Shown here: one piece after another, positions 51,384-63,126 of the stretch
How positions within the stretch are numbered: the stretch's first letter is position 1
Layout of the letters: each line of letters opens with the position of its first letter
Origin: an uncultured Tateyamaria sp.
Lineage (GTDB): Bacteria; Pseudomonadota; Alphaproteobacteria; Rhodobacterales; Rhodobacteraceae
Direction: 5' to 3'
Assembly (NCBI RefSeq): GCF_947496075.1
Contig: NZ_CANMBJ010000001.1
Coordinates: forward strand, 248,001 to 312,000
DNA: 64,000 bases
Translations under genes and position numbers: made by a program
Notes under the pieces: model-generated
What the model was told of the DNA's origin: nothing
Seen by the model: only the letters and a program-made list of their open reading frames with translations
Database searches by the model: none

Positions 51384-52171
51384 GCGGCCGCTGTGACGGC
51401 CCGCTTGGTCATCACGGCGCAAAGATGCGCGCGGTAGTCACCCGTTCCATGCAGATCACTGATCATATTGTCGCCGGATAAGCTCAGGCCGACGATGGCA
51501 TCGGCCGAGAAATTCGACGACAGCGCGGCTTCGGCCTCGGTCCAGCGGAAGACACCGTCGTTGCTGGCACCAGTGATCGCGACGCGTACTCCATCGGCAT
51601 ATTTCGCCACGAACACACCGACGAGCGCAAAGCGCGATGCAGGTTGCACGAACTTCTGGTAATTCGCTTTGTCCGGCACCGGAAAGCGCACCTCGGTGAT
51701 GATCTCACCTTCGTCCAGCGCCGTGGCGAACATGCCCTGAAAGTAGTCGTCCGCCGCGATTTCGCGCGCGTTGGTCTTGATCGTGGCCCCCGATCCCAAG
51801 GCAGCCGCCGGATAACAGGCGGAGGGGTCGTTGTTGGCAAGGCTGCCACCGATGGTGCCACGATTGCGCACGGCCGGGTCACCTATATGCGCCGCTGTCG
51901 CCGCCAATGCGGGGTAGCCCCCAGCCTCTGCCGCGACCGTGGCGTGGTTGGTCGCTCCACCAACGCAGATTGATCCGTCTTCTCCTGTGCAAACACCGCG
52001 CATTTCGTCGATAGCTGACAGGCTCACCAGCTTGTCCGGGCTTGCAAGCCGCTGCTTCAGCGTGGGGATCAGGGTCTGACCGCCGCCAAGGGGCTGGCTT
52101 TCGGTACTGTCCGACAACTCCTTGACCGCATCTGCGATCCGGGTCGGTTTTACGACATCAAAGTTGTACAT
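51380..52171 (-). CDS. coxM: Molybdenum hydroxylase FAD-binding medium subunit
   Basis: A 263-aa subunit with the FAD sites of CoxM: 'LGGGQTLIPTLKQRLASPDKLVSLS' (~residues 30-55) and 'IGDPAVRNRGTIGGSLANNDPSACYPAAAL' (~97-125). It passes electrons from the Fe-S subunit to an acceptor. It lies downstream of coxL with a 93-nt gap that contains a hairpin repeat, which is unusually long for this operon. The order coxS-coxL-coxM differs from the coxM-coxS-coxL order of the carboxidotrophic form I cluster. Confidence 0.93.
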   Translation of the reverse strand: MYNFDVVKPTRIADAVKELSDSTESQPLGGGQTLIPTLKQRLASPDKLVSLSAIDEMRGVCTGEDGSICVGGATNHATVAAEAGGYPALAATAAHIGDPAVRNRGTIGGSLANNDPSACYPAAALGSGATIKTNAREIAADDYFQGMFATALDEGEIITEVRFPVPDKANYQKFVQPASRFALVGVFVAKYADGVRVAITGASNDGVFRWTEAEAALSSNFSADAIVGLSLSGDNMISDLHGTGDYRAHLCAVMTKRAVTAAA

Positions 52172-52202
52172 CTTTGGTCCTTTCTCTCGGCAGGATGCGC
52201 GT

Positions 52203-52251
52203 CTTCATCTTGCCAAATAAACTTCGGGGGTCCGGGGGCTGGCCCCCGGTC
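52203..52251. repeat. Interspersed hairpin repeat, copy B (inside the cox operon)
   Basis: 'CTTCATCTTGCCAAATAAAC' leader, 'TTCGGGGG', then a perfect 8-bp stem CCGGGGGC/GCCCCCGG with a TG loop. The same layout as the copy at 9146. It lies between the stop of coxL and the start of coxM, so it may be transcribed within the operon message. Confidence 0.65.
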
Positions 52252-52264
52252 CCACACTTTCCAT

Positions 52265-54628
<2,364 letters not shown>

Positions 54629-54682
54629 ATTGTTATTCCTCCCTGTTGGCGTGACGCGCCTCCCCGCGCGCCTGCTGACTGA

Positions 54683-54706
54683 CAGCCCGGAAGGATATCC
54701 GGGCTG
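54683..54706. repeat. Intercistronic hairpin between coxS and coxL
   Basis: CAGCCCGGA/TCCGGGCTG, a perfect 9-bp stem with a 6-nt loop, between the coxS stop and the coxL ribosome site. No T-tract, so it is probably an mRNA processing or stability element. Confidence 0.6.
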
Positions 54707-54718
54707 CGGAATTTGGTG

Positions 54719-55204
54719 CTATTCGGCGGCGATGGCCGACACATCTTGGCCGCTGGCAGCCATGATCGCCTTGACGATGTTGTGGTAGCCCGTGCAGCGG
54801 CAGATGTTGCCCTCAAGGTATTCCCGGACTTCCGTCTCGGTCGGCTTTGGGTTGTCCTTGAGCAGTGCTGCTGCCGACATCACCATGCCGGGTGTGCAGA
54901 AGCCGCATTGCAGTCCGTGATGGTCCTGAAAGGCCTGCTGGATCACGTTCAGCGATCCGTCCGCGTTGGCCTGACCTTCGATCGTGGCCACATCGGCCCC
55001 TTCGGCCTCAACAGCGAGCATCGTGCAGGATTTCACTGCCTGCCCATCCACATGCACAACGCAGGCGCCACATTGAGACGTGTCGCAGCCCACGTGGGTT
55101 CCTGTCAGCATCAGCTGGTCGCGCAGGAAAGACGACAGCAATGTGCGTCCCTCGACCTCGCCAGACGCAGCCTTTCCGTTCACGGTCATCGAGACCTGTG
55201 CCAT
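54719..55204 (-). CDS. coxS: Molybdenum hydroxylase [2Fe-2S] small subunit
   Basis: A 161-aa subunit with two clusters: the plant-ferredoxin-type cluster in '[24 protein letters not shown]' (~residues 39-62) and the helical-bundle cluster in '[14 protein letters not shown]' and '[16 protein letters not shown]' (~100-145). It relays electrons from the Mo site in CoxL to the FAD in CoxM. Length is normal. Confidence 0.94.
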   Translation of the reverse strand: MAQVSMTVNGKAASGEVEGRTLLSSFLRDQLMLTGTHVGCDTSQCGACVVHVDGQAVKSCTMLAVEAEGADVATIEGQANADGSLNVIQQAFQDHHGLQCGFCTPGMVMSAAALLKDNPKPTETEVREYLEGNICRCTGYHNIVKAIMAASGQDVSAIAAE

Positions 55205-55321
55205 GGCATCCTCCCTTTTGGCGTTCTTGTTGGGGTCAAGTTAAGCATGGGTCGTGGCACTTGAGAACAGAAAACTTCGCCGCATCCGCGAAATCGCAAG
55301 ATCGCGCAGTGCCTTAGCATA

Positions 55322-56314
55322 TCAGCTTTCTCTCGGTCGGGGCCGAGTCGGAATTTCCTTGAGCAAGCCGCCAACCCCCATCTGCGCGATGTCCTGCGGG
55401 GTCAGGTCCACACCACAGATCAACCGTTCAAGAACCCAGTCTGCGCCGTTGAGTGCTGGCGATCGCGCGCATCCGGGCAGGCCGATCACTGGCCTGTCCT
55501 GGTGTGTTCCGAAAAAGAGCAGATTGCCCGGATCAACTGGCATGCCATAGGCAGTGACGGTTCCACCTGCCTCACGCACCGCTGACGGTGCGACATCGTG
55601 CATGTCCGATGTGGCGGACGCCGTAAGGATGAAAACAAATTCGCCCTCTGCCTCTGCGACGGCTTGGGCCAGCGGGGCGTCGCGATGCGGCACCACCACC
55701 CGGGGCGTCAGCGACACATTCAGGCGGTCGAGCCGACCGGTCAGCGCGGCACGGCCCTTGGAGGACGGTTCGGCATTGCCAACCTGCGTTTCGATCAACG
55801 TCGCCGTTGAATATTGCGGGCTCAGGATACGGATTGCATGGGCAGCATCCTCTGTCGCCCTGTCCAACGCGTCCTGCGGCACGGCATAGGATATGATCTT
55901 GATCGTGGCGACCATGGTGCGTGCATCGACGCGATGGAATGGCGGCACAGTGGCAATGGTGATCATGGGATCAACCGCATTGATACGCGAGAGCCGATCC
56001 ACATCCAGCAGGGAGACTCCCGGGCCCATCGCGTAAAGGTTCACGCGCCCTGCCCCGGCCGCACTGATACGCAGCCCCTGTTTCTCGGGCGTTGGCACGA
56101 CGGCAGCGGCGAGAGCTTCGGCGGCACTGTTTTCTTCGATGTCGCCTGGGTCGAGCGCCGCGACCGTCAGCGTGTCGTGACCTGCCGCAGTCAGTTCTGC
56201 AATGTCGTCATCTGTCAGGACGGTTCCCTTGGACACGCGACGGGACTGACCCGCCAACGAATGGGCGAGCGTCGCGCCAAGCGCATCCGCTGCAGGCCTT
56301 GGGCCGAACTTCAT
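55322..56314 (-). CDS. MoeA/CinA-like molybdopterin-binding protein of the cox operon
   Basis: A 330-aa protein with a molybdopterin-binding (MoCF_biosynth) domain in its second half: 'EFVFILTASATSDMHDVAPSAVREAGGTVTAYGMPVDPGNLLFFGTHQDRPVIGLPGCARSPALNG'. The first half resembles the N-terminal part of MoeA-like proteins ('GRPAADALGATLAHSL'-type start). In related clusters this domain can be fused to a MobA-like nucleotidyltransferase, which is absent here. It probably handles or inserts the molybdenum cofactor. Its ATG overlaps the xdhC stop. Confidence 0.82.
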   Translation of the reverse strand: MKFGPRPAADALGATLAHSLAGQSRRVSKGTVLTDDDIAELTAAGHDTLTVAALDPGDIEENSAAEALAAAVVPTPEKQGLRISAAGAGRVNLYAMGPGVSLLDVDRLSRINAVDPMITIATVPPFHRVDARTMVATIKIISYAVPQDALDRATEDAAHAIRILSPQYSTATLIETQVGNAEPSSKGRAALTGRLDRLNVSLTPRVVVPHRDAPLAQAVAEAEGEFVFILTASATSDMHDVAPSAVREAGGTVTAYGMPVDPGNLLFFGTHQDRPVIGLPGCARSPALNGADWVLERLICGVDLTPQDIAQMGVGGLLKEIPTRPRPRES

Positions 56315-57279
56315 GCGCCTTGCCTGAGGGTTGCGACCATCTGGGCCAAGATGGACACCGCGATCTCTGACGGGCTTGCCGCACCAATATCGAGTCCAAT
56401 GGGCCCTTTAATCCGCGCGATCTGGTCTGCGGTGAACCCCGAGTCTTCCAGCCGGGCCACGCGTTTGGCATGGGTGCGCGTGGAGCCGAGCGCGCCGATA
56501 TAGAACGCCTCGGACTTCAACGCGATGTGGAGCGCCGGATCGTCCAGTTTCGGGTCGTGTGTCAGCAGGACCAGGGCGGTGCGGGCATCCACACCGATCT
56601 CGGCCAGCGCTTCGTCCGGCCAGTCATTGATCACGCGTTCACCTGGGAAGCGGGCCTCGGAGCCGAAGGCTTCTCGGGGGTCGATGATATAGGGGTCATA
56701 GCCAGCCAGTTTCGCCATGGGCACAAGCGCCTGGGCGATGTGCACACCGCCAACAATCGCCAGTCGCAGCGGCGGGTTGTGAATGGCGACAAAGGTCTTG
56801 CCATCCTCCTCCATCCCCGTGCGGTCCTTGGCAAAGCGTGCCGCATGGCCGTCGTAGTCCAGCCGCCTGTCCCAGCTTTCAGTGTCGACCACATAGGCTG
56901 CCTGTCGGCGCGTCGCGCGGGCCGTAACAAGCGCATCAAGCGTGTCTTCGGGCATCGCCGACCCCACCGGCTCAACGAGGATCTTGATCGTGCCGCCGCA
57001 GGCCAGCCCCACTGCAAAGGCGTCCCCATCGCTGACCCCGTATTCAAGCAGACGTGGGGCGCCGTTTTCGAGCGCTTCCATCGCCTCGACCACCACGGCG
57101 CCCTCGACGCAACCACCCGAGACGGAGCCCATCATGTCGCCGTCGCCCGAAACGACCATCTGCGCCCCGGCGCGGCGCGGGGCGCTGCCCCAGGTTTCGA
57201 TCACGGTGGCAAGGGCCGCGCCCTTGCCCGCTTTGATCCATTCGAGCGCTTGCTCCGGCGCGGTTTCAACCGACGACAT
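56311..57279 (-). CDS. XdhC/CoxI-family cofactor maturation protein
   Basis: A 322-aa protein of the XdhC family. N-terminal domain: 'AALATVIETWGSAPRRAGAQMVVS' and 'GSVSGGCVEGAVVVEAMEAL' with the conserved Cys (~residue 60). C-terminal Rossmann part: 'RLAIVGGVHIAQALVPMAKLAGYDPYIIDPREAF' and 'YIGALGSTRTHAKRVARL'. XdhC binds molybdenum cofactor and promotes its sulfuration and insertion into xanthine-dehydrogenase-type enzymes. It is the first gene of the minus-strand operon that ends at 50943. Confidence 0.93.
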   Translation of the reverse strand: MSSVETAPEQALEWIKAGKGAALATVIETWGSAPRRAGAQMVVSGDGDMMGSVSGGCVEGAVVVEAMEALENGAPRLLEYGVSDGDAFAVGLACGGTIKILVEPVGSAMPEDTLDALVTARATRRQAAYVVDTESWDRRLDYDGHAARFAKDRTGMEEDGKTFVAIHNPPLRLAIVGGVHIAQALVPMAKLAGYDPYIIDPREAFGSEARFPGERVINDWPDEALAEIGVDARTALVLLTHDPKLDDPALHIALKSEAFYIGALGSTRTHAKRVARLEDSGFTADQIARIKGPIGLDIGAASPSEIAVSILAQMVATLRQGA

Positions 57280-57441
57280 GCGATCCGTCCATTTTTGCTG
57301 GTTTCATCCGCGCAAAACGTAAGCGGTGACTTCCCGGGAACACAACCCTGACTTAAGCACAGGTTGTTGCGCGTGCTTATGCTTGCGCGTTCCCCGCCTG
57401 CGGCCTACATCCGTATGCAAGACCAGCCGGAGACCAGCCAG

Positions 57442-57681
57442 ATGCCAATGCAAGCCCAAGAGATCGAAGACCTGATCCGTGAGAGCTTTCCCGACGCCAA
57501 GATCACCATCACGGACCTGGCGGGTGACGGAAACCACTATTCGGCCGAGGTGATCGACGCATCGTTTGCCGGTATGAACCGTGTGCAACAACACCGGGCC
57601 GTCACCAAGGCGCTGAAGGGCAAGATGGATGGCAGTCATGGCGAGTTGCATGCGCTGGCCCTGACGACAAAAGCACCTTGA
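57442..57681 (+). CDS. BolA-family protein
   Basis: From the ATG at 57442 (GGAG 9 nt upstream) the protein is 79 aa; the ORF-track TTG start adds 26 unlikely residues. BolA features: 'IEDLIRESFPDAKITITDLAGDGNHYSAEVI', 'FAGMNRVQQHRAVTKAL' and the invariant His in 'MDGSHGELHALALTT'. It is the partner type of CGFS glutaredoxins in Fe-S cluster trafficking, and grxD is two genes downstream. The next start overlaps its stop (TGATG). Confidence 0.9.
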   Translation: MPMQAQEIEDLIRESFPDAKITITDLAGDGNHYSAEVIDASFAGMNRVQQHRAVTKALKGKMDGSHGELHALALTTKAP

Positions 57682-57998
57682 TGACTGCCTTGTGGCATAT
57701 GGTGACTATGCCGTTTCGACGGGCACCGCGGCGTCCATTGTTGGCGCGCCGTCCCGATCGTGACGAGATGGGTCAGACCCGGGTCGTACCGTTGGGTATG
57801 GAAGCGACTGATCTGACGCTTGTGAACAAGGTCAACCGACGCAATGACGCTTTGGAGCGTGTAAACCAGGTCAAAACGGATGGAACCGCGAAAAAGAGCG
57901 GCTACATGGCGGAAGCCAGCACGCATGTCCAAGCGATGCCCGAAGATGAAACCTATGCCGCGCGGTTTCACCGCGCTTTCCACAAGAAAGGCAAATAG
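57681..57998 (+). CDS. Small basic protein of unknown function between bolA and grxD
   Basis: From the ATG at 57681, overlapping the bolA stop by one base, the protein is 105 aa. It starts '[20 protein letters not shown]', has an Arg-rich segment '[15 protein letters not shown]', then '[20 protein letters not shown]' and ends '[10 protein letters not shown]'. No membrane segment, Cys pair or recognised domain. One base separates its stop from the grxD ATG. The fixed spacing suggests a role in the same Fe-S pathway, but nothing shows it directly. Confidence 0.75.
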   Translation: MTALWHMVTMPFRRAPRRPLLARRPDRDEMGQTRVVPLGMEATDLTLVNKVNRRNDALERVNQVKTDGTAKKSGYMAEASTHVQAMPEDETYAARFHRAFHKKGK

Positions 57999-57999
57999 A

Positions 58000-58362
58000 A
58001 TGAGCGACGCCGCAAGCCGGATCACCGAAACCAACACCGCCAACGACGTGGTCCTTTACATGAAAGGTACCAAGTCCATGCCCCAGTGTGGCTTTTCCAG
58101 CCGCGTGGCTGGCGTGCTGAACTATATGGGCGTCGATTTCGCCGATGTGAACGTTCTGGCTGATGAAGAATTGCGCCAAGGCATCAAGGACTTTTCGGAT
58201 TGGCCAACCATCCCGCAGCTTTATGTCAAAGGCGAATTCGTGGGCGGTTGTGACATCATTACCGAGATGACACTGTCCGGCGAATTGGACACGCTGTTTG
58301 ATGAAAACGGCGTAACCTATGACAAGGACGCGGCGGACAAGATCCGCGAAGCCAACGGCTAA
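58000..58362 (+). CDS. grxD: Monothiol glutaredoxin (Grx4 type)
   Basis: The real start is the ATG at 58000 (AAAGG 7 nt upstream), giving 120 aa; the ORF-track start lies inside the previous gene. The active site '[14 protein letters not shown]' is the CGFS motif (~residue 31), with the glutathione-binding '[24 protein letters not shown]' after it. CGFS glutaredoxins carry [2Fe-2S] clusters bound with glutathione, often as heterodimers with BolA proteins. It is the last of the three-gene row and a terminator follows. Confidence 0.95.
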   Translation: MSDAASRITETNTANDVVLYMKGTKSMPQCGFSSRVAGVLNYMGVDFADVNVLADEELRQGIKDFSDWPTIPQLYVKGEFVGGCDIITEMTLSGELDTLFDENGVTYDKDAADKIREANG

Positions 58363-58401
58363 GCAGCTGGGCGCACGACACGTGCGCCTTACGTTTCAAA
58401 G

Positions 58402-58436
58402 AAAGAAGGCGTGCCGGGTTGGCACGCCTTCTTTTG
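58402..58436. terminator. Bidirectional terminator between grxD and zapA
   Basis: GAAGGCGTGCC/GGCACGCCTTC with a GGGTT loop (11-bp stem) and TTTT after; the A-rich left flank gives a T-tract for the minus-strand zapA transcript too. Confidence 0.8.
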
Positions 58437-58465
58437 TTTCGCGGGAATGCGCAGCAAGCTGCGCT

Positions 58466-58858
58466 TTACGCTGTCTTCTCTTCCACTTCTGCGGCGAGTG
58501 CTTCGGCTCGGGCCGCCAACTCGGCCAGCGTGTCGGTCACCGCTTGCGGCACGACGGGCACCTCAATCCGTTCCGGCTCTGGCGCGCCCATGGTGCGCAG
58601 CCCTTCCAGTTCCGCCTCGCGTTCGGCCAGTTTGGCTTCGACCTCGGCCACGCGATCTTCGACGCTCGCCGTCTTGTCCGCCAGCATCAGACCCGCCATC
58701 AGCAGCATCCGCGCTTCCGGCATGCGCCCGGCCTGATCGGCCAGCACCTGCGCTTCGTCATCGAGCATCTTGGCTGCGGAGTGCAGATAGCTTTCTTCAC
58801 CCTCCTGGCAGGCAACCTGAAAAGGGCGTCCGCCGATGTTGATTGTGACCTCAGGCAT
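58466..58858 (-). CDS. zapA: ZapA-type cell division protein
   Basis: A 130-aa protein: globular head 'EVTINIGGRPFQVACQEGEESYLHSAAKMLDDEAQVLADQAG' (~residues 3-45) and long coiled coil ('ASVEDRVAEVEAKLAEREAELEGL'). ZapA bundles FtsZ filaments at midcell. Its first 8 bases overlap the 3' end of the coiled-coil gene upstream. Shorter C-tail is Ala/Glu rich. Confidence 0.9.
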   Translation of the reverse strand: MPEVTINIGGRPFQVACQEGEESYLHSAAKMLDDEAQVLADQAGRMPEARMLLMAGLMLADKTASVEDRVAEVEAKLAEREAELEGLRTMGAPEPERIEVPVVPQAVTDTLAELAARAEALAAEVEEKTA

Positions 58859-59342
58859 CTGCGTCCTCCTCTTCCGGGGCTTCGAGTTGGTCGAGCAGCG
58901 GGGTCAGCGCCCCGATTATGCTGTTGGCTTCGGCCACATCTGCAGCGCGGGCAGCCCGCAGACCTTCAAGCTCGGCCATCATGGATTTGTTGATCAGGTG
59001 CGCTTCCCCGACGCCTTCCTCGTTCGCTGTGCGCAAAGCGGCGTTCGACTCGCGTAACTGCTCGTTCGCCTTGCGCAGCCTTTGGAGTTCAAGGTCCAAT
59101 TCCTGCACCCGGGCTTGCGCCGCATCGGCATTGGCCTTGGCGTCGGAGGTGGCAGCTTCTTGCCGTTCGGACAGCTTGCGCACCCGCTCCGTCAGCTGCG
59201 CGTTCGCAACACGCTCATCATCCAAGGCTGTTTGCAAGGCCGCCGTGTCGTCGGCCCCTGCCGTGTCCAGCCCCTCAAGGCCGGTGGCGATCCTGTCCAT
59301 CGCGGCGGTCAGCCGCTGCTGCAATCCGTCGATATCGCTCAT
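58851..59342 (-). CDS. Coiled-coil protein upstream of zapA
   Basis: A 163-aa protein of nearly continuous heptads ('LQTALDDERVANAQLTERVRKLSERQEAA', 'ARVQELDLELQRLRKANEQLRESNAALRTANEEG'), no membrane segment, no Cys. It overlaps zapA by 8 nt, so the two are expressed together. By position and shape it could assist the division apparatus in the way ZapB or ZapC-like partners do, but I see no family signature. Confidence 0.82.
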   Translation of the reverse strand: MSDIDGLQQRLTAAMDRIATGLEGLDTAGADDTAALQTALDDERVANAQLTERVRKLSERQEAATSDAKANADAAQARVQELDLELQRLRKANEQLRESNAALRTANEEGVGEAHLINKSMMAELEGLRAARAADVAEANSIIGALTPLLDQLEAPEEEDADA

Positions 59343-59616
59343 TTCCTGTGCCTGTCCCCTTTTTCCTCGCGCATGGGCGCAATGGTTCCATCCGCCCGGA
59401 CTGTTCGAATCGATTTAGCGTCCGGTTGGGCTTGAGTTTAGCCAAAGAGGTATGGAAATGCGCCCCCCTTTGCGATCAACCACTTGCAGGGCGGCTTTGA
59501 TGTAGCAAAACGCCGCTTGCCGTTAGATGCCCCGATTTGCTTGGGCACAGCGCCTTGATCTTTGGTCTTTGCCTGATATGCAGCCTCAAACCAAATTCCA
59601 AAGGACGAGCAATTCC

Positions 59617-61632
59617 GTGGATCTGACAGCCCTTCGCACCGCCCATCCCGACCACTGGTCCAAGGCCACCGCCATCCGTGCCTTGACCCTTGATGCCGTG
59701 GCCGCCGCCAATTCCGGCCACTCAGGCATGCCCATGGGGATGGCCGATGTGGCCACCGTCCTGTTTGAAAAGCACCTGAAATTCGACGCCAAGGCACCGG
59801 ACTGGCCCGACCGCGACCGGTTCATTCTGTCTGCCGGTCACGGCTCAATGCTGCTTTATTCCCTGCTGCACCTGACCGGCTACGAGGATATGACCCTTGA
59901 GCAGGTCAAGAACTTCCGTCAGTGGGGCGCGATCACTGCAGGCCACCCGGAATATGGCCACGCCAAGGGAATCGAGACCACCACTGGTCCACTGGGCCAA
60001 GGCGTTTCGAACGCTGTGGGCTTTGCCATGGCCGAGGAAATCCTGCGCGCCCAATACGGCAAGAAGGTTGTCGATCACTATACCTATGCCATCGCAGGTG
60101 ATGGATGCCTGATGGAAGGTGTCAGCCAGGAAGCCATCACGCTTGCTGGCCGTCACCAACTGGGCAAGCTGATTGTCTTCTGGGACAACAACAACATCAC
60201 GATTGATGGGCCGGTATCGCTGGCAGACAACACCGACCAGCCGCAGCGCTTCAAGTCTGCGGGCTGGGCCGTGATCGAGATTGACGGCCACGATCCGGAG
60301 GCAATTGACGCCGCGATCACCAAGGCGAAGACACAGAAAAAGCCCACCATGATTGCCTGCAAGACGCATATTGCACTGGGTCATGCGGCACAGGATACGT
60401 CCAAAGGCCACGGCGCGTTGACCGACCAGACGCAGTTGCAGGACGCCAAGGCGGCATATGGCTGGACCACCGGACCGTTCGATGTGCCCGCCGATGTCAA
60501 AGCCGCGTGGGAGGCCATCGGCACCCGTGGGGCCGAAGCGCGCGCAGCCTGGGAAGAGCGGTTTGCCTCCATCTCAGGTTCAAAGCAGGCGCAGTTCAAC
60601 CGGACCCTCGCCCGTGAGGTGCCCAAGAAGCTGTCGGCTATCATCAAAGCGTTCAAAAAGCAGATGTCGGAAAGCGCGCCCAAGTTGGCGACGCGGGCGG
60701 CATCTGAAAAGGCACTTGAAGTCATCAACCCGGTGATGCCTGAAACCGTAGGCGGCTCGGCTGACTTGACCGGATCGAACAACACCAAGACGGGCGATCT
60801 GGGTGTGTTCGACACCGACAACCGTGGCGGTCGCTATGTGTACTGGGGTATCCGTGAGCACGGCATGGCCGCCGCAATGAACGGCATGGCCCTGCATGGT
60901 GGCATCCGTCCGTATGGCGGCACGTTCATGTGCTTCACTGACTATGCCCGCCCCGCCATGCGTCTGGCAGCCCTGATGAAGATCCCAACAGTGTTCGTTA
61001 TGACCCATGACAGCATCGGCCTGGGCGAAGATGGTCCGACTCACCAACCGGTCGAGCATCTGGCCATCAGCCGGGCCACGCCCAACACCATGGTGTTCCG
61101 CCCCGCCGATGCGGTGGAAACCGCTGAAAGCTGGGAACTTGCGCTGTCATCCACTGAAACGCCGTCGGTCCTGTCCCTGACCCGTCAGGGCCTGCCGACA
61201 GTACGCACAGAGCACAAGCTGAAGAACATGACGGCCCAGGGCGCTTATGTGCTGGCTGAGGCCGAAGGTAAGCGCCAGGTGATTCTGATTGCCTCGGGTT
61301 CAGAGGTCTCTATCGCACTCGAAGCCCGTGAAACCCTGCAAAGTGCCGGTATCGGTACTCGTGTCGTATCCATGCCCTGCATGGAGTTGTTTGCACAGCA
61401 GGATGAGAGCTATCGCCGCAAAGTCTTGCCTGCGGGAGCCGCTCGTATCGGCATCGAAGCAGCGGTGCGTCAGGGCTGGGATCGTTGGCTGCTGGGCGAA
61501 CGTGGCAAGGCCAACAAGGCCGATTTTGTGGGTATGGACGACTTTGGCGCATCCGCACCTGCCAGCGTCCTTTTCGAAAAATTCGGTATCACGGCGGAAA
61601 TAGTGGTCAAGAAGGCAAAGGCGCTTATATGA
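59617..61632 (+). CDS. tkt: Transketolase
   Basis: From the GTG at 59617 the protein is 671 aa, the normal bacterial length; an ATG at 59578 is the alternative. Thiamine-diphosphate site: '[28 protein letters not shown]' and '[14 protein letters not shown]...[10 protein letters not shown]' (GDG-x~28-NN motif, ~residues 155-190). The PP-domain His cluster is '[10 protein letters not shown]' (~33). The pyrimidine domain carries the catalytic Glu in '[17 protein letters not shown]' (~410). It exchanges C2 units between pentose and triose/tetrose phosphates and serves the Calvin or pentose-phosphate pathways. It stands divergent from the zapA pair and 1.6 kb before gap. Confidence 0.95.
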   Translation: MDLTALRTAHPDHWSKATAIRALTLDAVAAANSGHSGMPMGMADVATVLFEKHLKFDAKAPDWPDRDRFILSAGHGSMLLYSLLHLTGYEDMTLEQVKNFRQWGAITAGHPEYGHAKGIETTTGPLGQGVSNAVGFAMAEEILRAQYGKKVVDHYTYAIAGDGCLMEGVSQEAITLAGRHQLGKLIVFWDNNNITIDGPVSLADNTDQPQRFKSAGWAVIEIDGHDPEAIDAAITKAKTQKKPTMIACKTHIALGHAAQDTSKGHGALTDQTQLQDAKAAYGWTTGPFDVPADVKAAWEAIGTRGAEARAAWEERFASISGSKQAQFNRTLAREVPKKLSAIIKAFKKQMSESAPKLATRAASEKALEVINPVMPETVGGSADLTGSNNTKTGDLGVFDTDNRGGRYVYWGIREHGMAAAMNGMALHGGIRPYGGTFMCFTDYARPAMRLAALMKIPTVFVMTHDSIGLGEDGPTHQPVEHLAISRATPNTMVFRPADAVETAESWELALSSTETPSVLSLTRQGLPTVRTEHKLKNMTAQGAYVLAEAEGKRQVILIASGSEVSIALEARETLQSAGIGTRVVSMPCMELFAQQDESYRRKVLPAGAARIGIEAAVRQGWDRWLLGERGKANKADFVGMDDFGASAPASVLFEKFGITAEIVVKKAKALI

Positions 61633-61720
61633 GCGAATGAGTGCCGTTAACGCCCCGGTTGAAATTTTGTGCTGTTCTTAGTGTCTCAGGTGTGGAAACT
61701 GGCACACACGTATTTGGAGA

Positions 61721-62002
61721 GTGAGCGCAAACAATAGGGCACGCGTGATTGGCATATTGATCATAGCCACGATTCTGGCCGCCGGTGGGGCAATAACAGC
61801 TTTGGCAATGGGTGCCAGTTGGTGGGTTGCTTTGCTTGTCTATTCGCTCGGCGGGGCGGCTTTGACCGTTGCCATGACGATGCTTGTTTCGCTTAGAAAA
61901 GATGCGTGTGATCCAGCCCTACCCATGTCTTCTGCGACAGAACCCCAGGATTCGATGGTAGACGCCAAGATCAGTCCCAAGCCGCACGCGGAAACGGTCT
62001 GA
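61721..62002 (+). CDS. Small two-helix membrane protein of unknown function
   Basis: A frame of up to 93 aa from the GTG at 61721. The GGAG there is only 1-2 nt away, so a later GTG at 61745 is also possible. Two hydrophobic helices ('VIGILIIATILAAGGAITALAMG' and 'WWVALLVYSLGGAALTVAMTMLVSL') are followed by a soluble tail of ~35 residues. The arrangement suggests a small inner-membrane protein. The family is not recognised. It lies between tkt and the convergent DUF808 gene. Confidence 0.55.
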   Translation: MSANNRARVIGILIIATILAAGGAITALAMGASWWVALLVYSLGGAALTVAMTMLVSLRKDACDPALPMSSATEPQDSMVDAKISPKPHAETV

Positions 62003-62045
62003 CATCAGATCGTCCGCGCCAGGAAAATTGTACTTAGCTTAAGGA

Positions 62046-63020
62046 TCAGGCGCGCGAAAGCGATGCAGATACACCGCGCCAGATCGGCGTGATGATCTTT
62101 TCCCCAACCGGGATGAGTACAAAGCCCATGGCAAGGCCCAAGATTCCATCAACACCAGCCTTGGTGATCCAAGACACGAAGCCCGACGCCCCCTCGACCA
62201 TGGCTCCCGCCGATTTGCCGAGGCCATAGATTATCTCTTCCGGTGTGTGCCAACCCATTTCTGCCAAGCCGTGCACAATGATGGACCCGCCAACCCAAAG
62301 CATGGCCGCCGTACCAACGATTGTCAGCAGTTTCATAAAGCCTGGCATCACCTTGACCAGCCCACGTCCCAGCGCCCGTGTAAGGCCAAGGCGACCATTG
62401 TTTGCCATGGCAAGGCCTGCGTCGTCCGCCTTCACGATCAATGCAACCGATCCATAGACCGCCACCGTGATCATAATGGCCACAGCCGCCAGCGTCGCGG
62501 CTTCCATCCAAAAGTTGCTTTCGGGGATTGCAGCCAGTGAGATCGTCATGATCTCCGCCGACAGGATAAAATCGGTCTTGATGGCACCTTGGGCCTTCTG
62601 CTCTTCCAGATGCGCCGGGTCTTGAACTTCAGTCTCTTTGCCTGGGTAATCATCGTGCCCATGGCCCCACCCCAGCACATGCGCCACCTTCTCCGCCCCT
62701 TCGAAACACAAATAGGCTCCGCCCAGCATCAGAAGCGGCGGAATGGCCCAAGGCGCAAAGTTGGCCAGCAGCAGACCGATGGGCAACAGGAACACGAGCT
62801 TGTTCTTGAACGACCCCTTGGCGATACGCCAGATGATTGGCAATTCGCGGTCAGCTGAAAAGCCCGCAACGTATTTCGGCGTCACCGCAGCGTCGTCGAT
62901 CACAGCGCCAGCCGCCTTCGCCCCGGCCTTGGCTGCCTGCCCAATCACATCATCCACTGATGCGGCCGCCACTTTGGCGATTCCCGCAACGTCGTCCAAA
63001 AGAGCCAAAAGTCCGCTCAT
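62046..63020 (-). CDS. DUF808 inner-membrane protein (YedI-like)
   Basis: A 324-aa membrane protein that begins 'MSGLLALLDDVAGIAKVAAASVDDVIGQAAKAGAKAAGAVIDDAAVTPKYVAGFSADRELPIIWRIAKGSFKNKL', the standard DUF808/YedI start, followed by about seven to eight membrane helices and ending 'GFVLIPVGEKIITPIWRGVSASL'. The function of the family is unknown. It is divergent from gap, with three related operator-like sites in the shared 205-nt region. Confidence 0.9.
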   Translation of the reverse strand: MSGLLALLDDVAGIAKVAAASVDDVIGQAAKAGAKAAGAVIDDAAVTPKYVAGFSADRELPIIWRIAKGSFKNKLVFLLPIGLLLANFAPWAIPPLLMLGGAYLCFEGAEKVAHVLGWGHGHDDYPGKETEVQDPAHLEEQKAQGAIKTDFILSAEIMTISLAAIPESNFWMEAATLAAVAIMITVAVYGSVALIVKADDAGLAMANNGRLGLTRALGRGLVKVMPGFMKLLTIVGTAAMLWVGGSIIVHGLAEMGWHTPEEIIYGLGKSAGAMVEGASGFVSWITKAGVDGILGLAMGFVLIPVGEKIITPIWRGVSASLSRA

Positions 63021-63048
63021 TTCGCCCGTTCCCTCGTTTTGTCCTTAC

Positions 63049-63126
63049 GTTAGCGCATAACACAGTGTGGCGGTTCCGCATACTGTTAGCGCGAACTGCA
63101 TACAATGGAACACGTTTATCGCTAAC
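63049..63126. promoter_or_regulatory. Three related operator-like repeats in the DUF808/gap divergent region
   Basis: GTTAGCGCATAAC (63049), GTTAGCGCGAAC (63085) and, inverted, GTTTATCGCTAAC (63114, reading GTTAGCGATAAAC on the other strand). They share GTTAGCG with an AAC end, the shape of a LacI- or GntR-type site. Placement between gap and a membrane-protein gene suggests carbon-source control of gap. Spacings are 36 and 29 nt. Confidence 0.55.

Noticed and set aside
59343-59616. Possible 6S RNA between the zapA pair and tkt
   Set aside because: 6S RNA genes are found beside zapA in some proteobacteria, but I could not trace the two long half-stems with a central bubble here. A covariance-model search would decide.
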